Shown: piece after piece, positions 1 to 6,662 of the stretch
Layout of the letters: the number at the start of each line of letters is the position of its first letter
Position numbering within the stretch: the stretch's first letter is position 1
DNA from: Bacteroidaceae bacterium
GTDB lineage: Bacteria > Bacteroidota > Bacteroidia > Bacteroidales > Bacteroidaceae
Reading direction: 5' to 3'
DNA length: 45,684 bases
NCBI GenBank assembly: GCA_016292045.1
Contig: JAEEZX010000001.1
Span: 1-45,684, forward strand
Translations under genes and position numbers: made by a program
The notes under the pieces: generated by a model
Databases searched by the model: none
Told to the model about the DNA's origin: nothing
The model's input: only the letters and a program-made list of their open reading frames with translations

Positions 1-20
1 CACAATGCCCCATTATGGTG

Positions 21-34
21 CTCCCCTTGGGGAG
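21..34. repeat. 14-bp perfect palindrome before the M15 gene
   Basis: CTCCCCTTGGGGAG reads the same on both strands and lies 16 bases before the ATG at 51. A purine-rich AGAGGGGG follows and could serve as ribosome binding site. It could fold in the leader of the peptidase mRNA. Its role is not known. Confidence 0.6.
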
Positions 35-50
35 TTAGAGGGGGTCGCTT

Positions 51-398
51 ATGCAACTCACAGAACATTTTACTTTAGAAGAGATGCTCCGCTCTGAGAC
101 AGCAACAAAGAAGGGCATCGAGAACCGCATCACAGCGGAAGAAGTGAACAACCTCCAGAAGCTCTGCCAGAAGGTCCTTGAACCTCTCAGGGCACATTTC
201 GGCAAGCCGATAAGGATAAACAGCGGTTTCCGCTGCAAGGCACTCAACGATGCCGTAGGAGGCGCAAAGAACAGCTACCATACGAAAGGCCGCGCTGCAG
301 ACATCCCATTCGTTCCAGGCTACTACGCTTTCTTGCGCGACAACGTGAAAACAACGGAACTGATAAATGAAGGGAGTTGGATTCATGTCGCCCTTTAA
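51..398 (+). CDS. M15-family peptidase (D-Ala-D-Ala carboxypeptidase / endolysin-like), 115 aa
   Basis: Small cell-wall peptidase of the M15A type, a zinc enzyme that cuts peptide crosslinks of peptidoglycan. The start matches the family (MQLTEHFTLEEMLRS), followed by INSGFRC and the zinc-ligand segment SYHTKGRAADI (His and Asp), with the last ligand in WIHVAL. The protein stops three residues after that His, whereas relatives usually carry a further short C-terminal strand, so it is slightly short. A purine-rich AGAGGGGG lies just upstream. Relatives are common in phages, prophage remnants and small accessory islands of Bacteroidales. No other phage gene is visible, but the left edge of the window cuts the context. 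Family assignment is firm; whether it is a phage lysin or a cellular enzyme is open. Confidence 0.85.
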   Translation: MQLTEHFTLEEMLRSETATKKGIENRITAEEVNNLQKLCQKVLEPLRAHFGKPIRINSGFRCKALNDAVGGAKNSYHTKGRAADIPFVPGYYAFLRDNVKTTELINEGSWIHVAL

Positions 399-478
399 GC
401 GGCTTCGCCTAAATGATAAATGATATTTCAGTTGACGAGTCGTTAGTAGACGAGTTGACAAGTTGTTACTTTGGGGGT

Positions 479-553
479 TTACTTTAAAAGGGCATCAACC
501 TGACGATAGCGCGACAACGCTTCATAATTCTCATCTGTCAGCTCCGTGTTCAT
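479..553 (-). pseudogene. HEPN toxin gene remnant, 24 codons
   Basis: The ATG at 553 overlaps the TGA stop of the upstream nucleotidyltransferase (ATGA), the usual coupling of MNT-HEPN operons. The frame reads MNTELTDENYEALSRYR and stops after seven more residues. LTDEN.EAL..YR is how I remember HEPN partners of this kind beginning, but everything after the first helix, including the RxxxxH catalytic motif, is missing. What follows is the repetitive stretch 431-476. I infer a deletion that removed the toxin and left its start. A real 24-residue peptide cannot be excluded. Confidence 0.55.
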
Positions 554-864
554 AGTATTACTCCCTCTTTGTTTATGTTATTCTGGAACGGAGTCAGGAA
601 AGGCCGGTTTTCCCACTCCTTGCGCGGCATGATAAGTGTGCTGATGACGATACCTGTTTCCAGTTCGATTTCATAAAACGGAGCAATAATGCTATCCTTG
701 TCGTTGTAGCTAAGTTTGTCTGCATCCACCAGCACAAGCAGGTCAATATCTGAGTCAGGACGCGCTTCGCCACGAGCCTCAGATCCATAAAGTATAGTCT
801 GCACGCGAGGCAACATCTTATGTGCTTCCTGCCTGATTCTTTCAACCACTTCTACTCGCCTCAT
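550..864 (-). CDS. MNT-type nucleotidyltransferase (orphan antitoxin), 104 aa
   Basis: Minimal nucleotidyltransferase of the MNT fold. The signature GSX10DXD is present in LYGSEARGEARPDSDIDLL, followed by LVLVD. Proteins of this type pair with HEPN toxins and silence them by nucleotide transfer. I start the protein at MRRVEVVERI (ATG at 862-864). A longer reading frame continues upstream, but a good TAnnTTTG box at 890-897 lies inside it and would transcribe only the shorter form. Its stop overlaps the start of a HEPN gene that is now only 24 codons long, so this antitoxin appears to have lost its toxin. Fold is clear; present function is doubtful. Confidence 0.8.
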   Translation of the reverse strand: MRRVEVVERIRQEAHKMLPRVQTILYGSEARGEARPDSDIDLLVLVDADKLSYNDKDSIIAPFYEIELETGIVISTLIMPRKEWENRPFLTPFQNNINKEGVIL

Positions 865-889
865 CTTTTGTGAAGTTGCTTTTCCACCG

Positions 890-897
890 CAAAGATA
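890..897 (-). promoter_or_regulatory. Bacteroidetes -7 box for the orphan MNT gene
   Basis: The minus strand reads TATCTTTG, a full match to TAnnTTTG, ending 25 bases before the ATG at 864. It gives a leader of about 18 bases and supports the short start of the MNT protein. Confidence 0.6.
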
Positions 898-906
898 TAT
901 AAAAAA

Positions 907-948
907 GTTGACAAGTAGACAAGTAGACAAGTAGACATGTTGTTACTT
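907..948. repeat. GACAAGTA octamer repeats
   Basis: Three perfect copies of GACAAGTA (910-933) and a partial fourth, followed by GTTGTTACTTTT. A related stretch at 431-476 (GTTGACGAGT, then GTTGACAAGTTGTTACTTT) lies on the other side of the MNT gene, so related repeats bracket the decayed module. Confidence 0.7.
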
Positions 949-1060
949 TTGGAAAAATGATAGAAAATTATAGGTTATAGAGATATTTTTTCAAATTGTC
1001 TGTTGTAATGGCACATGAAAAGTTCTGAAACCAGCAGAAAAGTTGTGTTCACACAATCCT

Positions 1061-1083
1061 TTGCTTGCTCCTTGTTTGCATAT
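1061..1083. repeat. 23-bp direct repeat, copy 1
   Basis: An exact 23-base match to 2167-2189, beginning TTGCTTGCTCCTTG and ending TTTGCATAT. The two copies lie on either side of the hepT-mntA pair, about 1.1 kb apart. Confidence 0.75.
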
Positions 1084-1327
1084 CCTGCTCCGTTATTACA
1101 TAGCTGTTCATTCCTGACACCTGACATCCTGACATTCGTAAAAATATTGTACATTTGAAAAATCGGTACCCTAATGACATCGGGCAGCGATATTTACGAG
1201 ATAACTAGAGAGAAATATTTTCCTAGGCAAGAAAAAAGTTTTTCATAGTATAAGCGCAAAAAGGAATCGGTTTTAAGGACGTAAAATTTCTTTAAAGGTA
1301 TATGTTGTATCCTATTGCAATTAAGAA

Positions 1328-1347
1328 AAAGGACACAAAAATCCTTT
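1328..1347 (-). terminator. Possible terminator after hepT
   Basis: On the minus strand AAAGGA, an eight-base loop, then TCCTTTTTC. The stem is only six pairs but is followed by T-rich sequence and lies 37 bases past the hepT stop. Confidence 0.35.
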
Positions 1348-1384
1348 CTGTGGTCTTGAAACCTGAAACTTGAAACTGTTATAG

Positions 1385-1783
1385 TTATGTTTTTTCCGTA
1401 AAATATTGTTTCTTAAAATAGTCTATTGCACGTTTCAAAGGTATAAGGTCGTTTTCAATGATATCGTAAACGGCTTCTGGATCAACCTCAAAATAATGAT
1501 GTGCTATCACATCACGTACTCCCATAACTCCTTTCCAATCTATGGAGGGATAAGTGGGCAACAGCTTTTTATCAGTAAGCTTGTCGAGGGTCTTAACGCT
1601 TTCTCCCAATGCAATCAACACCATACAGGCAGCATCCAGTTTTTCCATTCCGCCAGGTGATGTGAGATAGTCATCAACAGAATGGATACCTTTAGAACGC
1701 TCCAACAATTTAGATATTGCTGAATCTATATTGTTCAAGGTTTCATAGACCAATACGATATTTTCAGTAGATCCGTATTCCAT
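1385..1783 (-). CDS. hepT: HepT-type HEPN ribonuclease toxin (DUF86), 132 aa
   Basis: Alpha-helical HEPN-domain toxin of the HepT/DUF86 family; characterised members are RNases held inactive by their MntA partner. The catalytic motif RX4HXY is exact in VRDVIAHHYFEVD near residue 96. In the studied HepT the tyrosine of this motif is the residue that MntA modifies with AMP. The gene overlaps the end of mntA by 20 bases, so the two are co-transcribed and probably translationally coupled. Length is normal for the family. A weak hairpin follows the stop. Assignment is strong from motif plus partner; RNA target and trigger are unknown. Confidence 0.88.
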   Translation of the reverse strand: MEYGSTENIVLVYETLNNIDSAISKLLERSKGIHSVDDYLTSPGGMEKLDAACMVLIALGESVKTLDKLTDKKLLPTYPSIDWKGVMGVRDVIAHHYFEVDPEAVYDIIENDLIPLKRAIDYFKKQYFTEKT

Positions 1784-2057
1784 ACTTTAGAATTTGATTT
1801 TTGAAGATAGCATTCATGCTGCTCCTCATACGAACCACATCAACATCGCATCCCAACAACTCCTGCAAATAACTTTTTACACCAGCCTGCTTGAACAAGT
1901 TGGGGCTCATCTCCACGCATACATCAACATCGCTCCCCTCTCGCTGCTCATTTTTGGCAAGCGAGCCAAAAAGAAGCATGGAACTTACTCCATAGTGATC
2001 ACGAAGATATTCACGAGTGGACCTCAGTTTTTCTATTGTATACGCTTTTTCTAACAT
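1764..2057 (-). CDS. mntA: MntA-type antitoxin nucleotidyltransferase, 97 aa
   Basis: Antitoxin of a type VII HepT/MntA system. The active-site motif GSX10DXD is exact in LLFGSLAKNEQREGSDVDV, and a third acidic residue lies in CDVDVV. Known MntA proteins transfer AMP units to the HEPN toxin and so inactivate it. I start at MLEKAYTIEKLRS (ATG 2055-2057). The frame is open further upstream, but a TACCTTTG box at 2082-2089 falls inside that extension and the upstream residues are basic and unlike the family. Order antitoxin-then-toxin and the 20-base overlap with hepT are typical. Confidence 0.88.
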   Translation of the reverse strand: MLEKAYTIEKLRSTREYLRDHYGVSSMLLFGSLAKNEQREGSDVDVCVEMSPNLFKQAGVKSYLQELLGCDVDVVRMRSSMNAIFKNQILKYGIRIY

Positions 2058-2081
2058 GCTCTTAGAACATCTTTTTCGTTG

Positions 2082-2089
2082 CAAAGGTA
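2082..2089 (-). promoter_or_regulatory. -7 box for mntA-hepT
   Basis: TACCTTTG on the minus strand, ending 24 bases before the mntA ATG. It matches TAnnTTTG fully and decides between two possible mntA starts. Confidence 0.6.
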
Positions 2090-2132
2090 CACTTTTTTCT
2101 CTAAATTGCAAAATTTTGTATTTAGATTTTAA

Positions 2133-2309
2133 CAAAAACCGGAAAAAACCTTTCGCATAGCGTCCATTGCTTGCTCCTTGTTTGCATATACGAACGACGG
2201 CGAAACGAGTGCTTCCCGTAGCGTAGCCGTGAACGCGGCCATGACGCTGACTGCCAGCTTCACCCTCAACGGTGGTGGTAGCAGCGACGGAGAAGGAGCG
2301 GGAGAGTGA
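2133..2309 (+). pseudogene. Start-less open frame, possible coding remnant
   Basis: Open from a stop at 2130 to a TGA at 2307, with no ATG before the middle of the frame. The translation has protein-like character: LFAYTNDGETSASRS, then SVAVNAAMTLTASFTL and a Gly/Ser/Glu-rich end. GC content is higher than in the surrounding gap. I do not recognise the family. A frame on the other strand through the same DNA is also open, so the coding strand is not certain. It contains copy 2 of the 23-base repeat (2167-2189). It may be the tail of a lost gene or part of a dispersed element. Confidence 0.3.
2167..2189. repeat. 23-bp direct repeat, copy 2
   Basis: Exact match to 1061-1083. The neighbouring bases differ on both sides, so 23 bases is the full extent of the match. 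Confidence 0.75.
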
Positions 2310-2314
2310 GAAAT

Positions 2315-2378
2315 GGCGCCCAAAAAATATTCAGAATAATCGGAGTAATCTGAATAATCGGAGTATTCGGAGGGCGCC
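2315..2378. repeat. Inverted-repeat-bounded element with AATCGGAGT units
   Basis: GGCGCCC (2315-2321) and its inverse GGGCGCC (2372-2378) enclose two near-copies of an 18-base unit, ATAATCGGAGTAATCTGA, itself built from nine-base words. The whole could fold into a hairpin with an AT-rich arm. It lies downstream of the sugar-nucleotide transferase gene. Confidence 0.6.
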
Positions 2379-2415
2379 TCTTTAAAGTTTAGAGGTAAGA
2401 AGTAAAAAGTAAGAG

Positions 2416-2445
2416 AAAAGACGCTGAAAAAAATCAGCGCCTTTT
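2416..2445 (-). terminator. Terminator after the sugar nucleotidyltransferase
   Basis: On the minus strand AAAAGGCGCTGA, a TTTTTT loop and TCAGCGTCTTTT pair over 12 positions with one G-U wobble. It begins 24 bases after the stop of the gene at 2469-3383 and probably ends the carB operon. Confidence 0.7.
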
Positions 2446-2468
2446 CGTGTATGAAGTAAGAACTTCTG

Positions 2469-3383
2469 TTAGAACATCTTGTCGGGATACTGGCCGGCAT
2501 CGTGAAGAGCCTTCAGCTTGGCAACAACCTCGGGACGGTCCTCGGGATATGTCACACCAAACCACTTGCTCGTGGTGTCGAGCACCTCACAGGTGGCCTG
2601 ACCCGTGTTGATGAGATGGTCCACCATCAGAGGAATGAAGAACTCACTCTTGGGGTTGGCCTGATTCTTCGGGTCCTTCAGGAAGTTCTTGAAATACTCC
2701 TCGGAATACTCGAAGTAGTCGGGAGTGAAGCCCCAGAAGTTCATAGACACGGGAGTGGTGTCGGGAATGCTTACCCACTGGTCGTTATCGTCGAGATACT
2801 GAACAACGCCGTTGTGACGCTCTATCTTGGTGCGCTCCACAACAGAGGTCAAGTGATGTGTCTTCTCGTCGTTCTCGCAGATGCCGCGACTTACGGTGCC
2901 GCTCTCGGAGAGAGTGTTGTCAACGCGGAAGCCTACCATAGCGTACTTGCCCTTGCTGCCCTCGGGGAGCTCGCTGAGGAACTTGGCCATCACCTTGAAG
3001 GCGTCGCGATCGTAGAAGTCGTCGCAGTTGAGCACAGCGAAGGGTTCCTTGATGACATCCTTGCCCATGAGCACAGCGTGGTTCGTGCCCCAGGGCTTCT
3101 GACGGCCTTCGGGCACGGTGAAGCCCTCGGGAAGTGCGTCGAGAGACTGGAAGCAGAGCTCGCAGGGGATGTGGCCCTCGTACTTGGAGAGGATCTGCTT
3201 GCGGAAGAGTTCCTCGAAGTCGCGGCGAATCACCCATACAATCTTGCCGAAGCCAGCCTGTATGGCGTCGTAGATACTGTAGTCCATGATGCTCTGGCCC
3301 TGAGGACCGAGAGTGTCGAGCTGCTTCAGACCGCCGTAACGGCTGCCCATGCCGGCAGCGAGAAGAAATAATGTCGGTTTCAT
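2469..3383 (-). CDS. Sugar-phosphate nucleotidyltransferase family protein, 304 aa
   Basis: NTP_transferase-fold enzyme that would join a nucleoside triphosphate to a sugar or similar phosphate. The N-terminal nucleotide loop is LLAAGMGSRYGGLKQLD. A metal-binding segment follows in VLNCDDFYDRDAF, and the C-terminal part carries WFGVTYPEDRPEV. The substrate cannot be read from sequence; the GMGSRYGGLKQ subgroup is widespread and mostly uncharacterised. It starts 27 bases after carB on the same strand and ends at a good hairpin at 2416-2445, so it is probably the last gene of the GT5-DUF4270-carB operon. Length is as expected and there is no signal peptide. Confidence 0.85.
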   Translation of the reverse strand: MKPTLFLLAAGMGSRYGGLKQLDTLGPQGQSIMDYSIYDAIQAGFGKIVWVIRRDFEELFRKQILSKYEGHIPCELCFQSLDALPEGFTVPEGRQKPWGTNHAVLMGKDVIKEPFAVLNCDDFYDRDAFKVMAKFLSELPEGSKGKYAMVGFRVDNTLSESGTVSRGICENDEKTHHLTSVVERTKIERHNGVVQYLDDNDQWVSIPDTTPVSMNFWGFTPDYFEYSEEYFKNFLKDPKNQANPKSEFFIPLMVDHLINTGQATCEVLDTTSKWFGVTYPEDRPEVVAKLKALHDAGQYPDKMF

Positions 3384-3410
3384 AATGAATTAAATTTAAA
3401 AGGTTAATAT

Positions 3411-6400
3411 TTAGTTGTCATACTCTTGCCATGATTTAATCTGGAGATCCTTCTCCTGAAGCGTGGTGAACGCCTCGATGAAGGCGCTTGCCAGGCGTGC
3501 GTTAGTAATAAGAGGTATGTTGTGGTCGATGGCGCCGCGACGTATCTTATAACCGTTGGTCAGCTCGCGCTTGGTGTGATTCTTGGGCACGTTGATGACG
3601 AGGTCGAAAGCATGGTCGGCAATCATCTCCATCACACCCTTGCGGCCGGGATGCTTCTCATCGGGCCATGACACCGTGAGAGCCTTCACACCGTTGTCGG
3701 CAAGGAAGCGTGCCGTGCCTTCGCTGGCGTAAATCTTGTAGCCTGCCTTCTGGAGAGCGCGTGCGCTGTCGAGGAGAGCCACCTTCTGCTTGGTGTCGCC
3801 GCTGGAAATCATGATACCCTTATCCTTGGAAGGAATCTTGTAGCCGGTGGCAATCATGGCATTGAGGAGAGCCTCTTCGAAGCTGTCGCCCAGGCAACCC
3901 ACCTCACCCGTGGACGACATGTCGACACCCAGCACGGGGTCGGCATTCTGCAAGCGGGCGAAGGAGAACTGGGAGGCCTTGACACCCATGCGGTCGATAT
4001 CGAAGGCAGAGCGGTCGGGCTTCTCGTAGGGAGCGTCGAGCATGATTCTCGTGGCCGTCTCGATGAAGTTGCGCTTGAGCACCTTGGAGACAAACGGGAA
4101 CGAACGCGAAGCACGCAGGTTGCACTCGATGACCTTCACCTCGCGGCCCTTTGCCAGGAACTGGATGTTGAAGGGACCCGAGATGTTGAGCTCCTTGGCG
4201 ATGGCGCGGCTGATCTTCTTGATCTGGCGCATCGTGGCGAAGGTGATATGCTGAGCGGGGAAGCACATCGTGGCATCGCCGCTGTGGACACCGGCATACT
4301 CGATATGCTCGGAGATGGCGTATTCGACAACCTCGCCTGCACGGGCAACAGCGTCGAACTCAATCTCGTTGGTCTCCTGCATGAACTGGGAGATGACCAC
4401 AGGATATTCCTTGGACACCTCGGAAGCGGCGGCGAGGAAGCGCTTGAGCTCGTCGTCGTCGTAGCATACGTTCATCGCAGCGCCGGAGAGCACGTAGGAA
4501 GGACGCACGAGGACGGGATAGCCCACCTTGTCGATGAACTTCTTCACATCCTCCATAGACGTCAGGGCGCTCCACTCAGGCTGCAGGATGCCCAGCTGGT
4601 CGAGCATTGCGGAGAACTTGGAACGGTTTTCTGCGCGGTCGATAGACACGGGCGACGTGCCGAGGATGGGCACAGACTGGCGATAGAGCTTCATCGCGAG
4701 GTTGTTGGGTATCTGACCGCCCACGCTGACGATGACGCCCTTGGGCTGCTCAAGGTCGATGACGTCGAGCACGCGCTCGAAGGAGAGCTCGTCGAAGTAG
4801 AGACGGTCGCACATATCGTAGTCGGTGGACACAGTCTCCGGATTGTAGTTTATCATGATGGACTTGTAGCCCAGCTTGCGTGCCGTCTGTATGGCGTTGA
4901 CGGAACACCAGTCGAACTCAACGCTCGAACCGATGCGATAAGCACCGCTGCCGAGCACAACGACGCTCTTCTCGTTCTTGTAGTAGTTGATGTCGTAGCC
5001 CTCCACCGCGTACGTCATATAGAGGTAGTTGGTGAGGTCGGGATGCTCGGAAGCAACCGTCGGGATGCGCTTCACGGCGGGGAGGATGCCCATCTTCTTG
5101 CGGAGAGAGCGGACAGCGAGGTTCTGCTTCTCCATATTTGTATTGGAATCCTTCAGGACGAAGCGTGCAATCTGGAAGTCGGAGAAGCCCATCACCTTGG
5201 CCTTGCGCATAATGTCGGCAGGCAGTTCCTCAAGAGTGTTGTACTCCATGAGCACGTGCTTGAAGTCGACGATATTCTTCATGCGCTCGATGAACCAGGG
5301 GTCAATCTTGGTCAGCTCGTAGAGGCGGTCGATGGTGTAGCCCTCCTCAAGAGCCTGTGCGATGGCGAAGATGCGCAAGTCGGTGGGGTTGGCCAGCTCC
5401 TCGTCGAGATTGGTGAAGCGCGTGTGGTCGTTGCCCACGAAACCGTGCATCCCCTGCCCTATCATGCGCAGACCCTTCTGCAGCATCTCCTCGAAGGAGC
5501 GACCGATACTCATTATCTCGCCCACGGACTTCATCGAAGAACCAATCTTGCGGCTCACACCCACAAACTTGGTGAGGTCCCAGCGGGGTATCTTACAAAT
5601 CATGTAGTCGAGAGAAGGAGCCACGTAAGCGGAGTTGGTGGTGCCCATCTCGCCTATCTGGTCGAGCGTGTAGCCCAGGGCAATCTTCGCTGCGACGAAT
5701 GCCAGAGGATAACCTGTGGCCTTGGATGCCAGAGCGGAAGAGCGCGAGAGACGGGCGTTCACCTCGATGATGCGGTAGTCGTTGGTCTCTGCATTGAAGG
5801 CGAACTGTATGTTGCACTCGCCCACGATATTCAGATGACGCACGCACTTGATGGTGATATCCTGCAGCATCTTCACCTGCTCCTCGGAGAGAGAACACGT
5901 GGGAGCCACAACGATGCTCTCGCCGGTGTGGATGCCGAGGGGGTCGAAATTCTCCATGGAAGCCACCGTGAAGCAGTGGTCGTTCTTGTCGCGGATGCAC
6001 TCGAACTCAATCTCCTTCCAGCCCTTCAGGCTCTCCTCTACGAGCACCTGGGGAGCGAAGGTGAATGCACTCTCCGCAATATCGTGGAATGTCTTCTCGT
6101 CGGGGCAGACACCGCTGCCGAGACCGCCCAGAGCGTAGGCCGAACGAATCATGACGGGATAACCGATGCGACGGGCTGCCAGGAGAGCGTCCTCCAGAGA
6201 CTCACAGGCCTGGGAAACAGGCACCTTGAGGGATACCTTGTTGAGCTCCTTGACAAAGAGGTCGCGGTCTTCCGTATTCATGATGGCCTCTACGGAAGTG
6301 CCCAGAACCTGAACGCCGTACTTCTTCAGCGTGCCGTTCTTGTAGAGCTCCGTGCCGCAGTTGAGGGCCGTCTGGCCGCCCCACGCCAGGAGAATGCCGT

Positions 6401-6632
6401 CGGGGCGCTCCTTCTCGATGATCTCCGTGATGAACTTGGGAGTAATCGGCAGGAAATAAACTGTATCTGCAATACCCTCTGAAGTCTGAATGGTGGCAAC
6501 ATTGGGATTCACCAGGACACTGCGTATACCTTCTTCACGCAGAGCCTTGAGAGCCTGACTGCCGCTATAGTCAAACTCACCTGCCTGACCAATTCTAAGT
6601 GCTCCAGAACCGAGAACTAATACCTTCTTCAT
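3411..6632 (-). CDS. carB: Carbamoyl-phosphate synthase large subunit, 1073 aa
   Basis: Makes carbamoyl phosphate for pyrimidines and arginine from bicarbonate, ATP and ammonia supplied by CarA. Two ATP-grasp halves are visible, each opening with a nucleotide-fold start (VLVLGSGALRIGQAGEFDYSG; VVLGSGAYRIGSSVEFDW), and a C-terminal methylglyoxal-synthase-like regulatory domain begins near residue 940. Full length. The N-terminus lacks the short extension of E. coli CarB, and stretches such as NPNVATIQTSEG and SLKGWKEIEFE look closer to the eukaryotic CAD type than to E. coli. carA is not in the window: the upstream neighbour is a DUF4270 lipoprotein 30 bases away. It is probably transcribed with that gene. 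Confidence 0.96.
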   Translation of the reverse strand: MKKVLVLGSGALRIGQAGEFDYSGSQALKALREEGIRSVLVNPNVATIQTSEGIADTVYFLPITPKFITEIIEKERPDGILLAWGGQTALNCGTELYKNGTLKKYGVQVLGTSVEAIMNTEDRDLFVKELNKVSLKVPVSQACESLEDALLAARRIGYPVMIRSAYALGGLGSGVCPDEKTFHDIAESAFTFAPQVLVEESLKGWKEIEFECIRDKNDHCFTVASMENFDPLGIHTGESIVVAPTCSLSEEQVKMLQDITIKCVRHLNIVGECNIQFAFNAETNDYRIIEVNARLSRSSALASKATGYPLAFVAAKIALGYTLDQIGEMGTTNSAYVAPSLDYMICKIPRWDLTKFVGVSRKIGSSMKSVGEIMSIGRSFEEMLQKGLRMIGQGMHGFVGNDHTRFTNLDEELANPTDLRIFAIAQALEEGYTIDRLYELTKIDPWFIERMKNIVDFKHVLMEYNTLEELPADIMRKAKVMGFSDFQIARFVLKDSNTNMEKQNLAVRSLRKKMGILPAVKRIPTVASEHPDLTNYLYMTYAVEGYDINYYKNEKSVVVLGSGAYRIGSSVEFDWCSVNAIQTARKLGYKSIMINYNPETVSTDYDMCDRLYFDELSFERVLDVIDLEQPKGVIVSVGGQIPNNLAMKLYRQSVPILGTSPVSIDRAENRSKFSAMLDQLGILQPEWSALTSMEDVKKFIDKVGYPVLVRPSYVLSGAAMNVCYDDDELKRFLAAASEVSKEYPVVISQFMQETNEIEFDAVARAGEVVEYAISEHIEYAGVHSGDATMCFPAQHITFATMRQIKKISRAIAKELNISGPFNIQFLAKGREVKVIECNLRASRSFPFVSKVLKRNFIETATRIMLDAPYEKPDRSAFDIDRMGVKASQFSFARLQNADPVLGVDMSSTGEVGCLGDSFEEALLNAMIATGYKIPSKDKGIMISSGDTKQKVALLDSARALQKAGYKIYASEGTARFLADNGVKALTVSWPDEKHPGRKGVMEMIADHAFDLVINVPKNHTKRELTNGYKIRRGAIDHNIPLITNARLASAFIEAFTTLQEKDLQIKSWQEYDN

Positions 6633-6662
6633 TGTTGTATGGTTTTAGGGTTAAAACTTATG

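Larger units (their letters stand above)
949..1384. other. Intergenic region without a supported gene
   Basis: AT-rich. It holds short echo words (CCTGACACCTGACATCCTGACA near 1113-1135, GAAACCTGAAACTTGAAAC near 1360), one copy of a 23-base sequence found again at 2167 (1061-1083), and a weak hairpin at 1328-1347. No open frame in it resembles a protein I know. Confidence 0.6.

Noticed and set aside
51..398. Prophage at the left edge
   Set aside because: One M15 peptidase alone is not enough; no structural, integrase or holin gene is seen in the following DNA.
2129..2500. 123-codon minus-strand frame with SDYSDYSDYS
   Set aside because: The repeat comes from the AATCGGAGT element, the frame spans the hairpin terminator and runs into the sugar nucleotidyltransferase, and a plus-strand reading of part of it looks better.
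4248..6482. 744-codon open frame opposite carB
   Set aside because: It is the complement of a strongly biased, unmistakable carB gene; the translation is His/Val/Leu-rich with no domain and no promoter or start signal.
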